Of a stretch of 44,416 nucleotides of DNA, positions 1-7,062 are shown piece after piece; position 1 is the stretch's first letter; every line of letters starts with the position of its first letter. Location of the stretch: assembly GCA_964401385.1 (NCBI GenBank), contig CAYNYF010000031.1, positions 1-44,416 on the forward strand, in the 5' to 3' direction. Under the pieces are notes generated by a model. That model was not told the origin of the DNA and made no database searches. It saw only the letters and a list, made by a program, of their open reading frames with translations. The position numbers and the translations under genes were made by a program. Source of the DNA: CAYNYF01 sp964401385 (lineage in GTDB: Bacteria > Planctomycetota > Phycisphaerae > SM23-33).

Positions 1-2
1 CG

Positions 3-416
3 GAGGATGAGGTCCTGGTCGAGACCCCGTATTCGGACGTCGGCTGGATGCGGCGATTGCCGTTCGCGGTAAAGCTCGAACGGGTTTCGCTGGAGCACTA
101 TCCGCGCGACGGCTCGCCCGGCGCCGCCCCGACTCTGCGGGCCTGCAAGTCGGCCGTGGTGATCCTCAAGGACGGCCGCGAACAGGCCCGGAAGGCCATT
201 CAAGTCAACGACCCGCTGCACTGGGGCGGATACCACTTCCATCTGATCGCCCACGACGAGATCGGCCAGAGCTTCGCCATCCTCCGGGTCAAGAGCGATT
301 CCGGCCTGGTCGCCGTCTTCATCGGTTTCGTGCTTCTCTGCGCCGGGGCCGCCTGGCATTTCTGGGCTCGCCCGGTGCTGGCGCGGGTGAGGAAGGGGGC
401 CTCCGGGCAAGGGTGA
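3..416 (+). CDS. ResB-like cytochrome c biogenesis protein, C-terminal part (5' end outside window)
   Basis: The reading frame is open from base 3, so the gene is cut by the window edge; only about 137 C-terminal residues are seen. The segment with VNDPLHWGGYHFHL, followed by a conserved Asp-x-Gly-like turn and a final membrane helix (FIGFVLLCAGAAWHFW), matches the end of ResB/Ccs1 proteins, where a periplasmic domain precedes the last transmembrane segment. ResB works with CcsA/ResC in System II to pass heme to apocytochrome c on the outer face of the inner membrane. The stop codon overlaps the ATG of the downstream ccsA gene (TGATG), which fits translational coupling and supports the assignment. 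The family call rests on the C-terminus alone, so a divergent ResB-like paralogue cannot be excluded. Confidence 0.75.
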   Translation, partial: EDEVLVETPYSDVGWMRRLPFAVKLERVSLEHYPRDGSPGAAPTLRACKSAVVILKDGREQARKAIQVNDPLHWGGYHFHLIAHDEIGQSFAILRVKSDSGLVAVFIGFVLLCAGAAWHFWARPVLARVRKGASGQG

Positions 417-1210
417 TGGAGATCAAAGCCACAATCCAAGGGCTGCTGATCTACGCCGCGATGGCGGCGTACCTGCTGGCCTTCCTGGCCTGCGCCGTGA
501 GATGGCGGCGGCTGGGGCTTGGCCTGTACGCCCTTGGCTTTCTCGTGGCCGCGGCGGCGGTGGCATATCGCTGGGGGCACGTCGGCCACGTGCCCTTGCA
601 GAACCTCTTTGAGGTGATGTGCTTTCTGGGGATGCTGATGCCGCTGGGGTCGCTGCTGTGCCGGCGGTTTCTGGGCGTGGGCGGCGAGGCGGCGGACATG
701 CTCATCGCCGCGGCCGTGCTGTTCCCCGCCGGCTTCGTCTTCAAGGCCGCCCCGCAGATGCTGCCGCCGGCGCTTCAGAGCCCGCTGTTCGTGCCGCACG
801 TGGCGTCGTACATGGCCGCGTATGCCATCCTGGCCAAGGGGACCGTTCAGGCGGCGGCGCTGCTGCTGAGCGGCGACCGGCCGGGGCGGGGCGGGCTGGT
901 CGGGCGCGAACAGGCCGCCTACAGGATGATCTGCCTGGGCTTTCCGCTGCTGACGCTGGGGCTGGTGCTGGGGGCGTCGTGGGGCAAGCTGGCCTGGGGC
1001 GATTACTGGAACTGGGACCCGAAGGAGCTGTGGTCGCTGGCGTCGTGGCTAGTGTACGCGGCCTACTTTCACCACCGGGCCGTCTCGGCCGGCCGGCGCC
1101 CGCGTCTCAGCGCCGCCTTCGCCGTGGCCGGTGCGGCGGGAATCCTCATCACGCTGGTGTGGGTGAACTTCTCGCGGCTCTTTGCCGGCCTGCACGCCTA
1201 CGCCACGTAG
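416..1210 (+). CDS. ccsA: Cytochrome c biogenesis protein CcsA (heme exporter/lyase subunit)
   Basis: A 264-residue polytopic membrane protein with about eight hydrophobic segments. The tryptophan-rich motif WGDYWNWDPKELWS near residues 193-207 is the WWD heme-handling signature of the CcsA/CcmC/CcmF superfamily. Histidines HVGHVP (about residue 60), HVASY (about 129) and FHHR (about 221) are candidates for the conserved heme-ligand histidines. With the preceding ResB-like protein it would form the System II synthetase that attaches heme to c-type cytochromes. I chose the ATG at 416 because it overlaps the upstream stop as TGATG; a GTG at 413 is also in frame and would add one residue. No gene for the same pathway follows, so this is the end of the pair. 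Confidence 0.88.
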   Translation: MEIKATIQGLLIYAAMAAYLLAFLACAVRWRRLGLGLYALGFLVAAAAVAYRWGHVGHVPLQNLFEVMCFLGMLMPLGSLLCRRFLGVGGEAADMLIAAAVLFPAGFVFKAAPQMLPPALQSPLFVPHVASYMAAYAILAKGTVQAAALLLSGDRPGRGGLVGREQAAYRMICLGFPLLTLGLVLGASWGKLAWGDYWNWDPKELWSLASWLVYAAYFHHRAVSAGRRPRLSAAFAVAGAAGILITLVWVNFSRLFAGLHAYAT

Positions 1211-1540
1211 CCCGCGCCCGGCCGGGGGGCGTTTCGGAGGCTCCCGAGGGCTTTTCAGCCGGCCTTTTCTCAGCTTTTCACTTGGCGCAAGTCGCGGTTA
1301 GGCAGTAAAATGTGTTTGGTCACCGGGCGGCTGAGCGTGCGTGTGGGAAACCTACCAAATCGGCATTGAGACGGTCGGTGAACCTCCGATCAGAAGGGCG
1401 AACCTTCGAGTGTGTCACTTCCTGCCGCTCATTCGCCCATGATCGCGGCGCTCGTGCGCGGAATGCGTTCGCTCGTAGCGGCCCCCCGGCGCTCGTGCCC
1501 ACAGAGGATTTCGGAAACATGGAGTGAAAGGAGAAGAGTT
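1211..1540. other. Intergenic region with probable promoter and long leader
   Basis: This 330-base stretch separates ccsA from a PEP-CTERM protein gene. Just after the ccsA stop there is a GC hairpin (CGCCC at 1215-1219 with GGGCG at 1227-1231) followed by only three T, a weak terminator at best. A promoter-like pair at 1282-1311 would give a leader of about 220 nucleotides, which contains a small perfect hairpin (GAAGG at 1393-1397 with CCTTC at 1403-1407). A frame open over 1312-1527 has no family resemblance and no ribosome binding site, and I do not call it a gene. Confidence 0.5.
1282..1311 (+). promoter_or_regulatory. Candidate sigma-70-type promoter for the PEP-CTERM protein gene
   Basis: TTGGCG at 1282-1287 and TAAAAT at 1306-1311 are separated by 18 bases. 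The region lies in an AT-richer pocket between ccsA and the gene at 1541. Transcription would begin near 1318. This is a consensus match by eye only. Confidence 0.4.
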
Positions 1541-2167
1541 ATGAACTGTCATCGTACAATGTGTGCTGGCGTGTGTGCCTTCATCGCCTCGGTGCTCGTG
1601 GTGTGCGGTGCGGCCGCGGGCTTCAACCCGCAGCCCGAGCCGCCGGGCATGCCGGGCAACTGGTACGTCGAGGGCTACGCCGACATGTGGGCCGAGGACT
1701 TCGACCAGACGAGCGCGGCGATGCCGTTCGGCATCGATCCGCTCATCGTCAGCGACGGTATGGTGGACTTCTCGGCCGGCGTCATGGCCTGGTTCAACGC
1801 CCCGAGCACCGCCGACGACAAGCCCGTGGACGGGCTGTACGACGCGGAGTTCGAGTACTTGCTGGTGCAGATCGGTGATACGAGCTGGGACGAGATGATG
1901 CCGGGCACCATTCAGTTCCAAGTGGTCGAGGGCGTGGTGACCGGCTGCACCGGGACCATCACGGACACCATGCCCACCCACCCGGACCTGTCGTTCGCGT
2001 TGCCGGCCTCGCCCGCCACGTGGGAGGCCCTCGACAAGCGGGGCGACGTGGACCTCGGCGTGGTCATGGGAACGTACTCGCTGCGGGACGGCATCGTGCC
2101 GGAGCCGGCGACGGCGTGCCTGCTTGCGATCGGAGCACTGGCGCTGACGAGGCGGCGGCGGAAGTAG
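1541..2167 (+). CDS. Small exported protein with PEP-CTERM-like sorting tail
   Basis: A 208-residue protein of unknown function. The N-terminus (residues 1-26) is a signal peptide with the hydrophobic core FIASVLVVCGAAA. The C-terminus (about 185-208) has VPEP, a hydrophobic stretch and RRRRK, the layout of PEP-CTERM sorting signals that are processed by exosortase/archaeosortase-type enzymes and found in many planctomycete surface proteins. Directly after the predicted cleavage site is FNPQPEPPG, an unusual proline-rich motif. The middle is acidic and aromatic with no catalytic motif I recognise. The start is fixed by AAAGGAGAAG at 1526-1535, six bases before the ATG; the frame is open further upstream, but that extension would bury the signal peptide. 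No exosortase gene is in the window. Confidence 0.8.
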   Translation: MNCHRTMCAGVCAFIASVLVVCGAAAGFNPQPEPPGMPGNWYVEGYADMWAEDFDQTSAAMPFGIDPLIVSDGMVDFSAGVMAWFNAPSTADDKPVDGLYDAEFEYLLVQIGDTSWDEMMPGTIQFQVVEGVVTGCTGTITDTMPTHPDLSFALPASPATWEALDKRGDVDLGVVMGTYSLRDGIVPEPATACLLAIGALALTRRRRK

Positions 2168-2216
2168 CTCAACACACCCGCGAAGCATCGGAGTCTTTTT
2201 CAGGGAAGAGCCAGGA

Positions 2217-3032
2217 ATGTCTTTACAGAAGGTTCGCATCGGGTCGCTGGAGGTCAGCCGGCTGGCGATCGGGGGCAACCCCTTCAGCGGCTTTTCGCAT
2301 CAGGGCCCGCAGCGCGACGAGGAGATGAGGCGGTACTACACCGCCGACCGGATCAAGCAGGCCCTGCGCAAGGCCGAGGCGGCGGGCATCAACACGCTCT
2401 TCGCCCGGGCCGACAACCACGTCATGCGGCTGCTGCTGGAGTACTGGGCCGAGGGCGGGTCGATTCAGTGGATCGCCCAGACGGCCTCGGAGCGGCCGGA
2501 CTACCTGCGGAACATCGAGGCCGTCGCCGCCAACGCAGGCGTGGGCTGCTACCTGCACGGCGGGGAGACGGACTTCTACTGGAACCGCGGCGAGAGAGAG
2601 CATTTCGCCCGGGCGCTGGAGAAGATCCGCTCCCTGGGCATGGCCGCCGGCGTAGCCGGGCACCGCCCGGAGCCGCACGAGTGGATTCGGGACCATCTGG
2701 ATCCGGACTTCCAGTTGTGCTGCTACTACGACCCCAGCTCGCGCGCCGACCGGCCCGACAACGACCCCTCCGAGGCCGAGGAGTTCGACCCGGCCCACCG
2801 GGACCGCATGGCGGGGATGATCCAGACGCTCAAGTGCCCGGCCGTGCACTACAAGGTGCTGGCGGCCGGGCGGACGCCGGTCCGCGAGGCATTCGAATAC
2901 GCCGCCAGGTTCCTCCGGCCGCAGGACGTCGTCGTCATCGGCGTGCACCTCGGCGACGATCCGGACATGATCGAAAAGGACGTGGCCCTCTTTGAGGAGA
3001 TCGTCCAGCCGAAGCTTGCCGCTCGGCCCTGA
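2217..3032 (+). CDS. Conserved TIM-barrel protein resembling aldo/keto reductases
   Basis: A 271-residue cytoplasmic protein without a signal peptide. The opening (IGSLEVSRLAIGGNPFSGF) resembles the first strand and loop of aldo/keto reductases, and the alternating pattern afterwards (AAGINTLFARADN; GVGCYLHGGETDFYW; CPAVHYKVLAAGR; VVVIGVHLGDD) fits a beta/alpha barrel. I cannot place the Asp-Tyr-Lys-His tetrad of active aldo/keto reductases with confidence, so the reaction is unknown; a non-oxidoreductase role is possible. The start is an ATG preceded by CAGGGAAGAG and CCAGGA, 49 bases after the PEP-CTERM gene. The two might be co-transcribed, but nothing links their functions. The gene converges on the minus-strand rubrerythrin-like gene, 19 bases away. 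Confidence 0.7.
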   Translation: MSLQKVRIGSLEVSRLAIGGNPFSGFSHQGPQRDEEMRRYYTADRIKQALRKAEAAGINTLFARADNHVMRLLLEYWAEGGSIQWIAQTASERPDYLRNIEAVAANAGVGCYLHGGETDFYWNRGEREHFARALEKIRSLGMAAGVAGHRPEPHEWIRDHLDPDFQLCCYYDPSSRADRPDNDPSEAEEFDPAHRDRMAGMIQTLKCPAVHYKVLAAGRTPVREAFEYAARFLRPQDVVVIGVHLGDDPDMIEKDVALFEEIVQPKLAARP

Positions 3033-3051
3033 GCGGCCCTGCCGGCCGGCT

Positions 3052-3534
3052 TCAGCCGGTCAGCTTCCCGCGGGCGGCAGCCAGAACCACCAGATGCGAT
3101 CGCTCCTCGTCGATGAGCTGATCGACGATGGATCGGTCCTTCTGGCGGACCATGCCGCGCATCTCGCCCATGAGGATGAGCGTGTCGCGCTCGAAGCCAA
3201 TCGCCAGCTCCACGGCCGAGGCGTCGTCTGCGCACTCGTCCGCCGCCCGCTGTGCGGCCTGCTCGTCCGGGAAGGCGCGCTGGCTCGTCAGGGCGTGGAC
3301 GTAGGTCAGGTATTCGTCGGCGTAGCTGTCGGGAGCCTTGTACTCGCCCAGGTCGGCGAGCATCTGCTCGAAGCGCTTCTGGTGGCCGCGCTCCTGCTCG
3401 GCCAGCTCGGCGAAGGTCTTCTTCAACTCGGCCGCCTGGACCTTCTGGGACAGTCTCGAATAGAAGGCCACGCCCGACTTTTCGTCGTCGACGGCCACCT
3501 GAACCAGCTCCGAAACTTGGAACATTCTGCTCAT
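3052..3534 (-). CDS. Rubrerythrin/ferritin-like diiron protein
   Basis: A 160-residue four-helix-bundle protein. Carboxylate and histidine ligands typical of rubrerythrin-type diiron sites are visible: DDEKSGVAFY near residue 17, EQERGHQKRF near 45, ELAIGFERDTL near 110 and DEERSHL near 142. There is no C-terminal rubredoxin Cys4 domain, so it belongs to the erythrin-like branch. Such proteins reduce peroxides or bind iron in anaerobes and microaerophiles. The start follows AAAGGAAA at a good distance; the frame continues upstream but only through the methyltransferase gene. The ATG overlaps the methyltransferase stop (ATGA), so it is the last gene of the dapF-led set. Family confidence is high; the specific substrate is not known. 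Confidence 0.82.
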   Translation of the reverse strand: MSRMFQVSELVQVAVDDEKSGVAFYSRLSQKVQAAELKKTFAELAEQERGHQKRFEQMLADLGEYKAPDSYADEYLTYVHALTSQRAFPDEQAAQRAADECADDASAVELAIGFERDTLILMGEMRGMVRQKDRSIVDQLIDEERSHLVVLAAARGKLTG

Positions 3535-4172
3535 TCGTGGTTTCCTTTCGCGCTGCGGCCTTTCGCCGGGCGGGTGAGCTTGCAGATGACGGTAAAGTCG
3601 TTGCGAAGGTAGTCGTCGATCAGCCGCGTCCGGCAGGGGAACTGCCGCAGAATCGACAGCAGCTCGGCCGGATCGTAGTAAAAACAGCCGGGCCATTTCT
3701 CTTCCGCCCGGCAGTGCAGCAGGTTGAACACCACCAGCTCCCGCGACAGCTCGAACATCCGCCCCAGGGACCTCGGCAGAAACTCCAGATTGTTTCCCAG
3801 GTCCAGGTTGAACACGCCGGAGGAAAATACCACGTCAAAGCGTTCCCGGCCGGGGAGGTCCTGCCCGATGACGTCGGCGCACTCGAAGCGCGCGTCCGGC
3901 TGCTGGCGCCGGGCCAGGGTCACGATCTTCGCGGCGATGTCCACGCCGGTGTAGTCGACGCGGATCTTCCGGCGGGACAGATACGCCCGCAGATCGCCCA
4001 GGCCGCAGCCGAGGTCCAGGAGCGTCTTGCCGGTCAGGTCCACGTTGTCGGCCAGGACCCGGAAGCGGGCGCGCTGCGCGGCCGGATCGGCCCAGTCCAG
4101 GACGTCGTAGTTCTCCCGGCCCGGCGAGATTCTCGATTCGTAGTGAGACTGGATCGCCTTTTTCCTATGCAT
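3531..4172 (-). CDS. Class I SAM-dependent methyltransferase
   Basis: A 213-residue protein. LLDLGCGLGDL (about residues 50-60) is the glycine-rich motif I that binds S-adenosylmethionine, YTGVDIA (about 74-80) supplies the acidic residue for the ribose, and RFECADVIGQDLP matches the post-II acidic motif. FDVVFSSGVFNLDLGNN corresponds to motif IV of small-molecule methyltransferases. The substrate cannot be told. The ATG at 4172 lies inside the end of the upstream 541-residue protein gene (8-base overlap), and the stop overlaps the next start. This tight coupling suggests the product acts with its neighbours. The frame is open further upstream on the same strand, but only as an out-of-frame shadow of the larger gene. 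Confidence 0.85.
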   Translation of the reverse strand: MHRKKAIQSHYESRISPGRENYDVLDWADPAAQRARFRVLADNVDLTGKTLLDLGCGLGDLRAYLSRRKIRVDYTGVDIAAKIVTLARRQQPDARFECADVIGQDLPGRERFDVVFSSGVFNLDLGNNLEFLPRSLGRMFELSRELVVFNLLHCRAEEKWPGCFYYDPAELLSILRQFPCRTRLIDDYLRNDFTVICKLTRPAKGRSAKGNHE

Positions 4173-5790
4173 TCCGGCGGCTCCGCGGCGGCTCTTCGTA
4201 GATTTCGGCCTCTGCGATGAGTTCATTATAGAAGGCCTGCCCGCCGAGGGCGATGCTCCACGGCAGCAGGGCGCCGCGCGAGTCCCAGTAGTCGATCCGG
4301 CGGGCCTGAAGGTCGCGGTCGATCTGCCGGACGGTGCGGTCCAGCAGCTCGGCATTGACGGTCTTGACGCGTTTCCATAAGTCGCGGATTTCGGAGGACT
4401 TCGGGTCGGTTTCGGCCAGCTTCCGGCGGCGTTTGTCCAGCTCGGACAGCTCCTCGGACAGCTCCGGAAAGTTCTGCTGTTGCCACTTTTTCCGCCCGGC
4501 GGTCTCCTTGATGGATTCCAGCCGGCGGTCGGCGGCCTCGGCCACGTCGGCGTGGGCGTCGGCGAGCTCCGCGGCGGGGATCTCCGGCCCGCTGAAATAT
4601 CCGGCAAGGTGCCGCGGCAGGCGGATGGTCGTCGTCAGCGAGCGCAGCCGCTCCAGCAGGCGGAAGCGCACGCGCGTGATCGGGTGCAGCTCGCCCGGCA
4701 GAAGCCCGTGCCGACCGAGGCTCTCGGCCAGGTGGTGCGAGGCGGGCATGTACGCCGAGCCGCGATAGGGCACCGCCAGCGGCGCGCCCCCCGGACACAG
4801 GCGCACCTGAATCGTCAGCAGGACGGCCTTCCCGGCCAAGCAGTGCACGCCCGCCGACCTCAGCTCGTCCACGGCGATGCGCCCGCCGCCGCCGAGCCGG
4901 AAGTCCCGCTGCCCGATCACCAGCCGCCCGTCGCGGAGAAAGACGCCGGTCCGCACCAGATGCCCCTGGTGGTGCAGCACGGCAAAGAACGGCAGCTCGC
5001 CTTCGCGCGTCCGCAGCGGGCGCAGCTTCACCCCGGTCGAGACCACGGCCTGGTTGTACAGGCCCGCGGACAGGTCGTAATCGGCGAGAAAGACCTCCAG
5101 CAGGGAGGTCCGGCGCGGGTCCGCGCCGGTGGCCAGCAGGTTGAAGGTGGCGTCCAGCCGCACCGAGCCGCCCAGATACTGCCCCAGCCAGCCGCGGTAC
5201 AGATCCACCAGCCGACCGTCGGCGTGCCGGCTCAGCAAGTCCTCCAGCAGATGCTGCTCCTTGGCCAGCCACTTATCCAGCCGCTTCCGCGAATCGGCCT
5301 GGGGGAAGGTTTGGCGCATGTTTTCCGCGGCCATCTGGAAGAGCTGCCGGCAGAAGCCGCCCGTCTCGGCCACGCTGAGATCGCCGATGACGCGATGGTG
5401 GGCCCGGTCGCCCACGTAGCTGGGCCCGATGAGCTGCCAGTTGTCGCCGGGAGAGAACTCGTCGAACAGATCGTCCACGGTCCGGCCGAGCTGCTTGGCC
5501 AGGACGGCGGTCTTGACGCCCGTAAACGGCTCCCAGTCCCGCACGTCCACCGGCAGCCGCCCCAGGAACTCCGAGTAGAACAGGGCGGCCCCCCAGTCGG
5601 CCCCGCCGCTGCGGTGGTATCGCTCGCGCGCCAGTTGCAGGCCGGCGCCGGCGAGGCCCGCGCCCACCGCGGTGAAGGCCACGTCGACGTCCTCCAGGAA
5701 GTGCGTGACCTGATGCCCGCGCCCGGCCAGCGCCTGAAGTTTCGGCAGCGCGTCCCACAGGCTGTGACAGTTTTGATCGATGCTGAACAT
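4165..5790 (-). CDS. Conserved protein of unknown function, 541 aa, with C-terminal coiled coil
   Basis: I do not recognise this family. There is no signal peptide or membrane helix, so it is probably cytoplasmic. Notable segments are LFYSEFLGRLPVDVRDW (about 70-86), SPGDNWQLIGPSYVGDRAHH (about 114-133), an all-beta-looking middle with RDGRLVIGQRDFRLGGGGR (about 278-296), and VPYRGSAYMPASHH (about 335-348). A charged helical stretch at about 420-485 (RKKWQQQNFPELSEELSELD and following) looks like a coiled coil. The end (ALLPWSIALGGQAFYNELI) is hydrophobic. Its length is close to that of BshC, and I compared it with that family without finding the expected motifs. It starts nine bases after dapF and overlaps the methyltransferase gene, so it is part of a four-gene unit. 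Confidence 0.75.
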   Translation of the reverse strand: MFSIDQNCHSLWDALPKLQALAGRGHQVTHFLEDVDVAFTAVGAGLAGAGLQLARERYHRSGGADWGAALFYSEFLGRLPVDVRDWEPFTGVKTAVLAKQLGRTVDDLFDEFSPGDNWQLIGPSYVGDRAHHRVIGDLSVAETGGFCRQLFQMAAENMRQTFPQADSRKRLDKWLAKEQHLLEDLLSRHADGRLVDLYRGWLGQYLGGSVRLDATFNLLATGADPRRTSLLEVFLADYDLSAGLYNQAVVSTGVKLRPLRTREGELPFFAVLHHQGHLVRTGVFLRDGRLVIGQRDFRLGGGGRIAVDELRSAGVHCLAGKAVLLTIQVRLCPGGAPLAVPYRGSAYMPASHHLAESLGRHGLLPGELHPITRVRFRLLERLRSLTTTIRLPRHLAGYFSGPEIPAAELADAHADVAEAADRRLESIKETAGRKKWQQQNFPELSEELSELDKRRRKLAETDPKSSEIRDLWKRVKTVNAELLDRTVRQIDRDLQARRIDYWDSRGALLPWSIALGGQAFYNELIAEAEIYEEPPRSRRNA

Positions 5791-5799
5791 GGCCAGGCC

Positions 5800-6726
5800 T
5801 CAGGCGTGGCAGGGCTTGGGTCGTTCGCGGCCGGCATCCAGGGCCCGGGCCAGCAGGTCCGGGTGGATGCTGCCGGAGAACACTCGCCGCACCACGGTTT
5901 CGAGGCAGACGTCCACGACGGAGCCGTCCTGCCGGGCGGTGAAGCATACCCGCAGCACCTCTCCGCCCCGGGTGGTGATTTGAACCGGCTCTTGGTCCGA
6001 GAGATACTCCTTCGGCCAGTCGTGGCGCAGGGCGACCATGATGGCGGCCGCGGCCGAGCCCGTCCCGCAGGCCAGCGTCTCGCCCTCGACGCCGAATTCG
6101 AACGTGCGCACGGCAATTCTGCCCTCGCCCAGGATCTGCACGAAGTTCACGTTGACGCCCCGAGGCTGGAACCGCCGGTGGTGACGAATTTGCGGGCCCA
6201 CGCCGGCCACGTCCACCCGGCCGACGTCGTCGACGTACGCCACCGCGTGCGGCACGCCGACGGTGAGATAGTCAACCCGCCAGCGCTTGCCGTCGACCTC
6301 CAGCTCCACGTCCTTCTGCATGTCCTCCGGCTCGGGAATGCAGACCCGGACGTATTCGCCGGGCAGCTTCTGGCCGCGGATCACCCCGACCGTGGTCAGC
6401 GCCTTGACCTCCTCATCCTCCGGCAGCCAGCCTTCCGCGACCGCCCAGGCAACGAAGCAGGCCGTGCCGTTTCCACAAAGCTCGGCCTCCGACCCGTCCG
6501 GCTCGAGGAACCTGGCGAAGATTTGCACGTTCGGCAGCAGATCCGTGCTCTCCGCGAAGATCAGCCCGTCGGCCCCGACGCCCAGGCCGCGATGGCACAG
6601 CGTCCGGGCGAAATGGCTCACCCGCCCGGAGGAGATCAACTCGTCGAACCTGCCGTCACGATTGTCAATGCAGATGAAATCGTTGCCGCTTCCCGAAAGC
6701 TTTACAAAGTCAATTGACTCGATCAT
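5800..6726 (-). CDS. dapF: Diaminopimelate epimerase
   Basis: A 308-residue enzyme converting LL- to meso-diaminopimelate, the penultimate step of lysine synthesis, which supplies peptidoglycan precursors. Both catalytic cysteines are present in context: ELCGNGTACF (Cys84) and TLACGTGSAAAA (Cys220). The N-terminal KLSGSGNDF and the GLGVGADGLIF segment are also characteristic. It is about 30 residues longer than typical bacterial DapF. The start is the ATG at 6726; the ribosome binding site is weak, and a TATAAT element lies about 90 bases upstream on the same strand. It leads a minus-strand cluster with an unknown protein, a methyltransferase and a rubrerythrin-like protein, which are not known lysine-pathway partners. 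Confidence 0.95.
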   Translation of the reverse strand: MIESIDFVKLSGSGNDFICIDNRDGRFDELISSGRVSHFARTLCHRGLGVGADGLIFAESTDLLPNVQIFARFLEPDGSEAELCGNGTACFVAWAVAEGWLPEDEEVKALTTVGVIRGQKLPGEYVRVCIPEPEDMQKDVELEVDGKRWRVDYLTVGVPHAVAYVDDVGRVDVAGVGPQIRHHRRFQPRGVNVNFVQILGEGRIAVRTFEFGVEGETLACGTGSAAAAIMVALRHDWPKEYLSDQEPVQITTRGGEVLRVCFTARQDGSVVDVCLETVVRRVFSGSIHPDLLARALDAGRERPKPCHA

Positions 6727-7062
6727 GGCGCTTCATGGCGATTCCAGCGACAGACAACTTGTAGCGAGTTTCCCTAACTCCCGCCCGGGGCACGCTCTTG
6801 CCGCCGAGCCACAGAATTATAGCCGCACCCGGCGCGAATCGGCAGGAAAAGCGCCCGGTCCACGTGGCCGACGCGGCGGCGCATGCGGGCACGAAGCGTT
6901 TAGGCCGCGGCTTCAGGGGCTGTCGATTTAGTCGGCACCGCGATTGCATAGGGGACTTGACAGCGATGGTATACTCTAAGCCGGTCAGTTGACCGATGGG
7001 CGTGACAGGGAGGTCACCGATGGCTGGATGGGCGCCGCCGCTGTCTTGTGGTGCACCTGCGG
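6727..7062. other. Intergenic region with a plus-strand promoter-like site and two small hairpins
   Basis: This stretch lies between dapF and the next minus-strand gene. Besides the dapF promoter candidate it holds a plus-strand extended -10 element, TGGTATACT at 6967-6975, with TTGACA at 6957-6962 only seven bases upstream of TATACT, too close to serve as its -35. Directly after it are two inverted repeats: GGTCA-GT-TGACC at 6983-6994 and GTGAC with GTCAC at 7002-7017. A plus-strand transcript would start near 6982 and run antisense into the end of the neighbouring gene. No protein-coding frame here looks real. Confidence 0.4.
6816..6844 (-). promoter_or_regulatory. Candidate promoter for the dapF cluster
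   Basis: On the minus strand a perfect TATAAT lies at 6821-6816. The -35 position is poor (CTGCCG or TGCCGA, depending on spacing). Transcription would begin near 6809, leaving a leader of about 80 bases before the dapF ATG. Confidence 0.38.

Noticed and set aside
1312..1527. A 71-residue frame in the leader of the PEP-CTERM gene
   Set aside because: No ribosome binding site, no similarity, and composition like noncoding DNA; it would overlap the predicted leader hairpin.
4165..5790. Assignment of the 541-residue protein as bacillithiol synthase BshC
   Set aside because: Only the length agrees; the GGQQAGLLTGP-type and C-terminal motifs of BshC are absent, and no other bacillithiol gene is present.
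4480..6717. A 745-residue open frame on the plus strand opposite dapF and the unknown gene
   Set aside because: It is Gln/Arg/Pro/Val-rich without motifs, lies wholly antisense to genes with clear family features, and reflects the lack of stop codons in GC-rich antisense frames.
6983..7023. Resemblance of the end of this stretch (GGTCACCGATGG) to the 3' end of a c-di-GMP-I riboswitch
   Set aside because: The 5' half of that riboswitch (the conserved CAGGGCAAACC and GACGCAAAGCC parts) is missing, and a promoter element lies where it should be.
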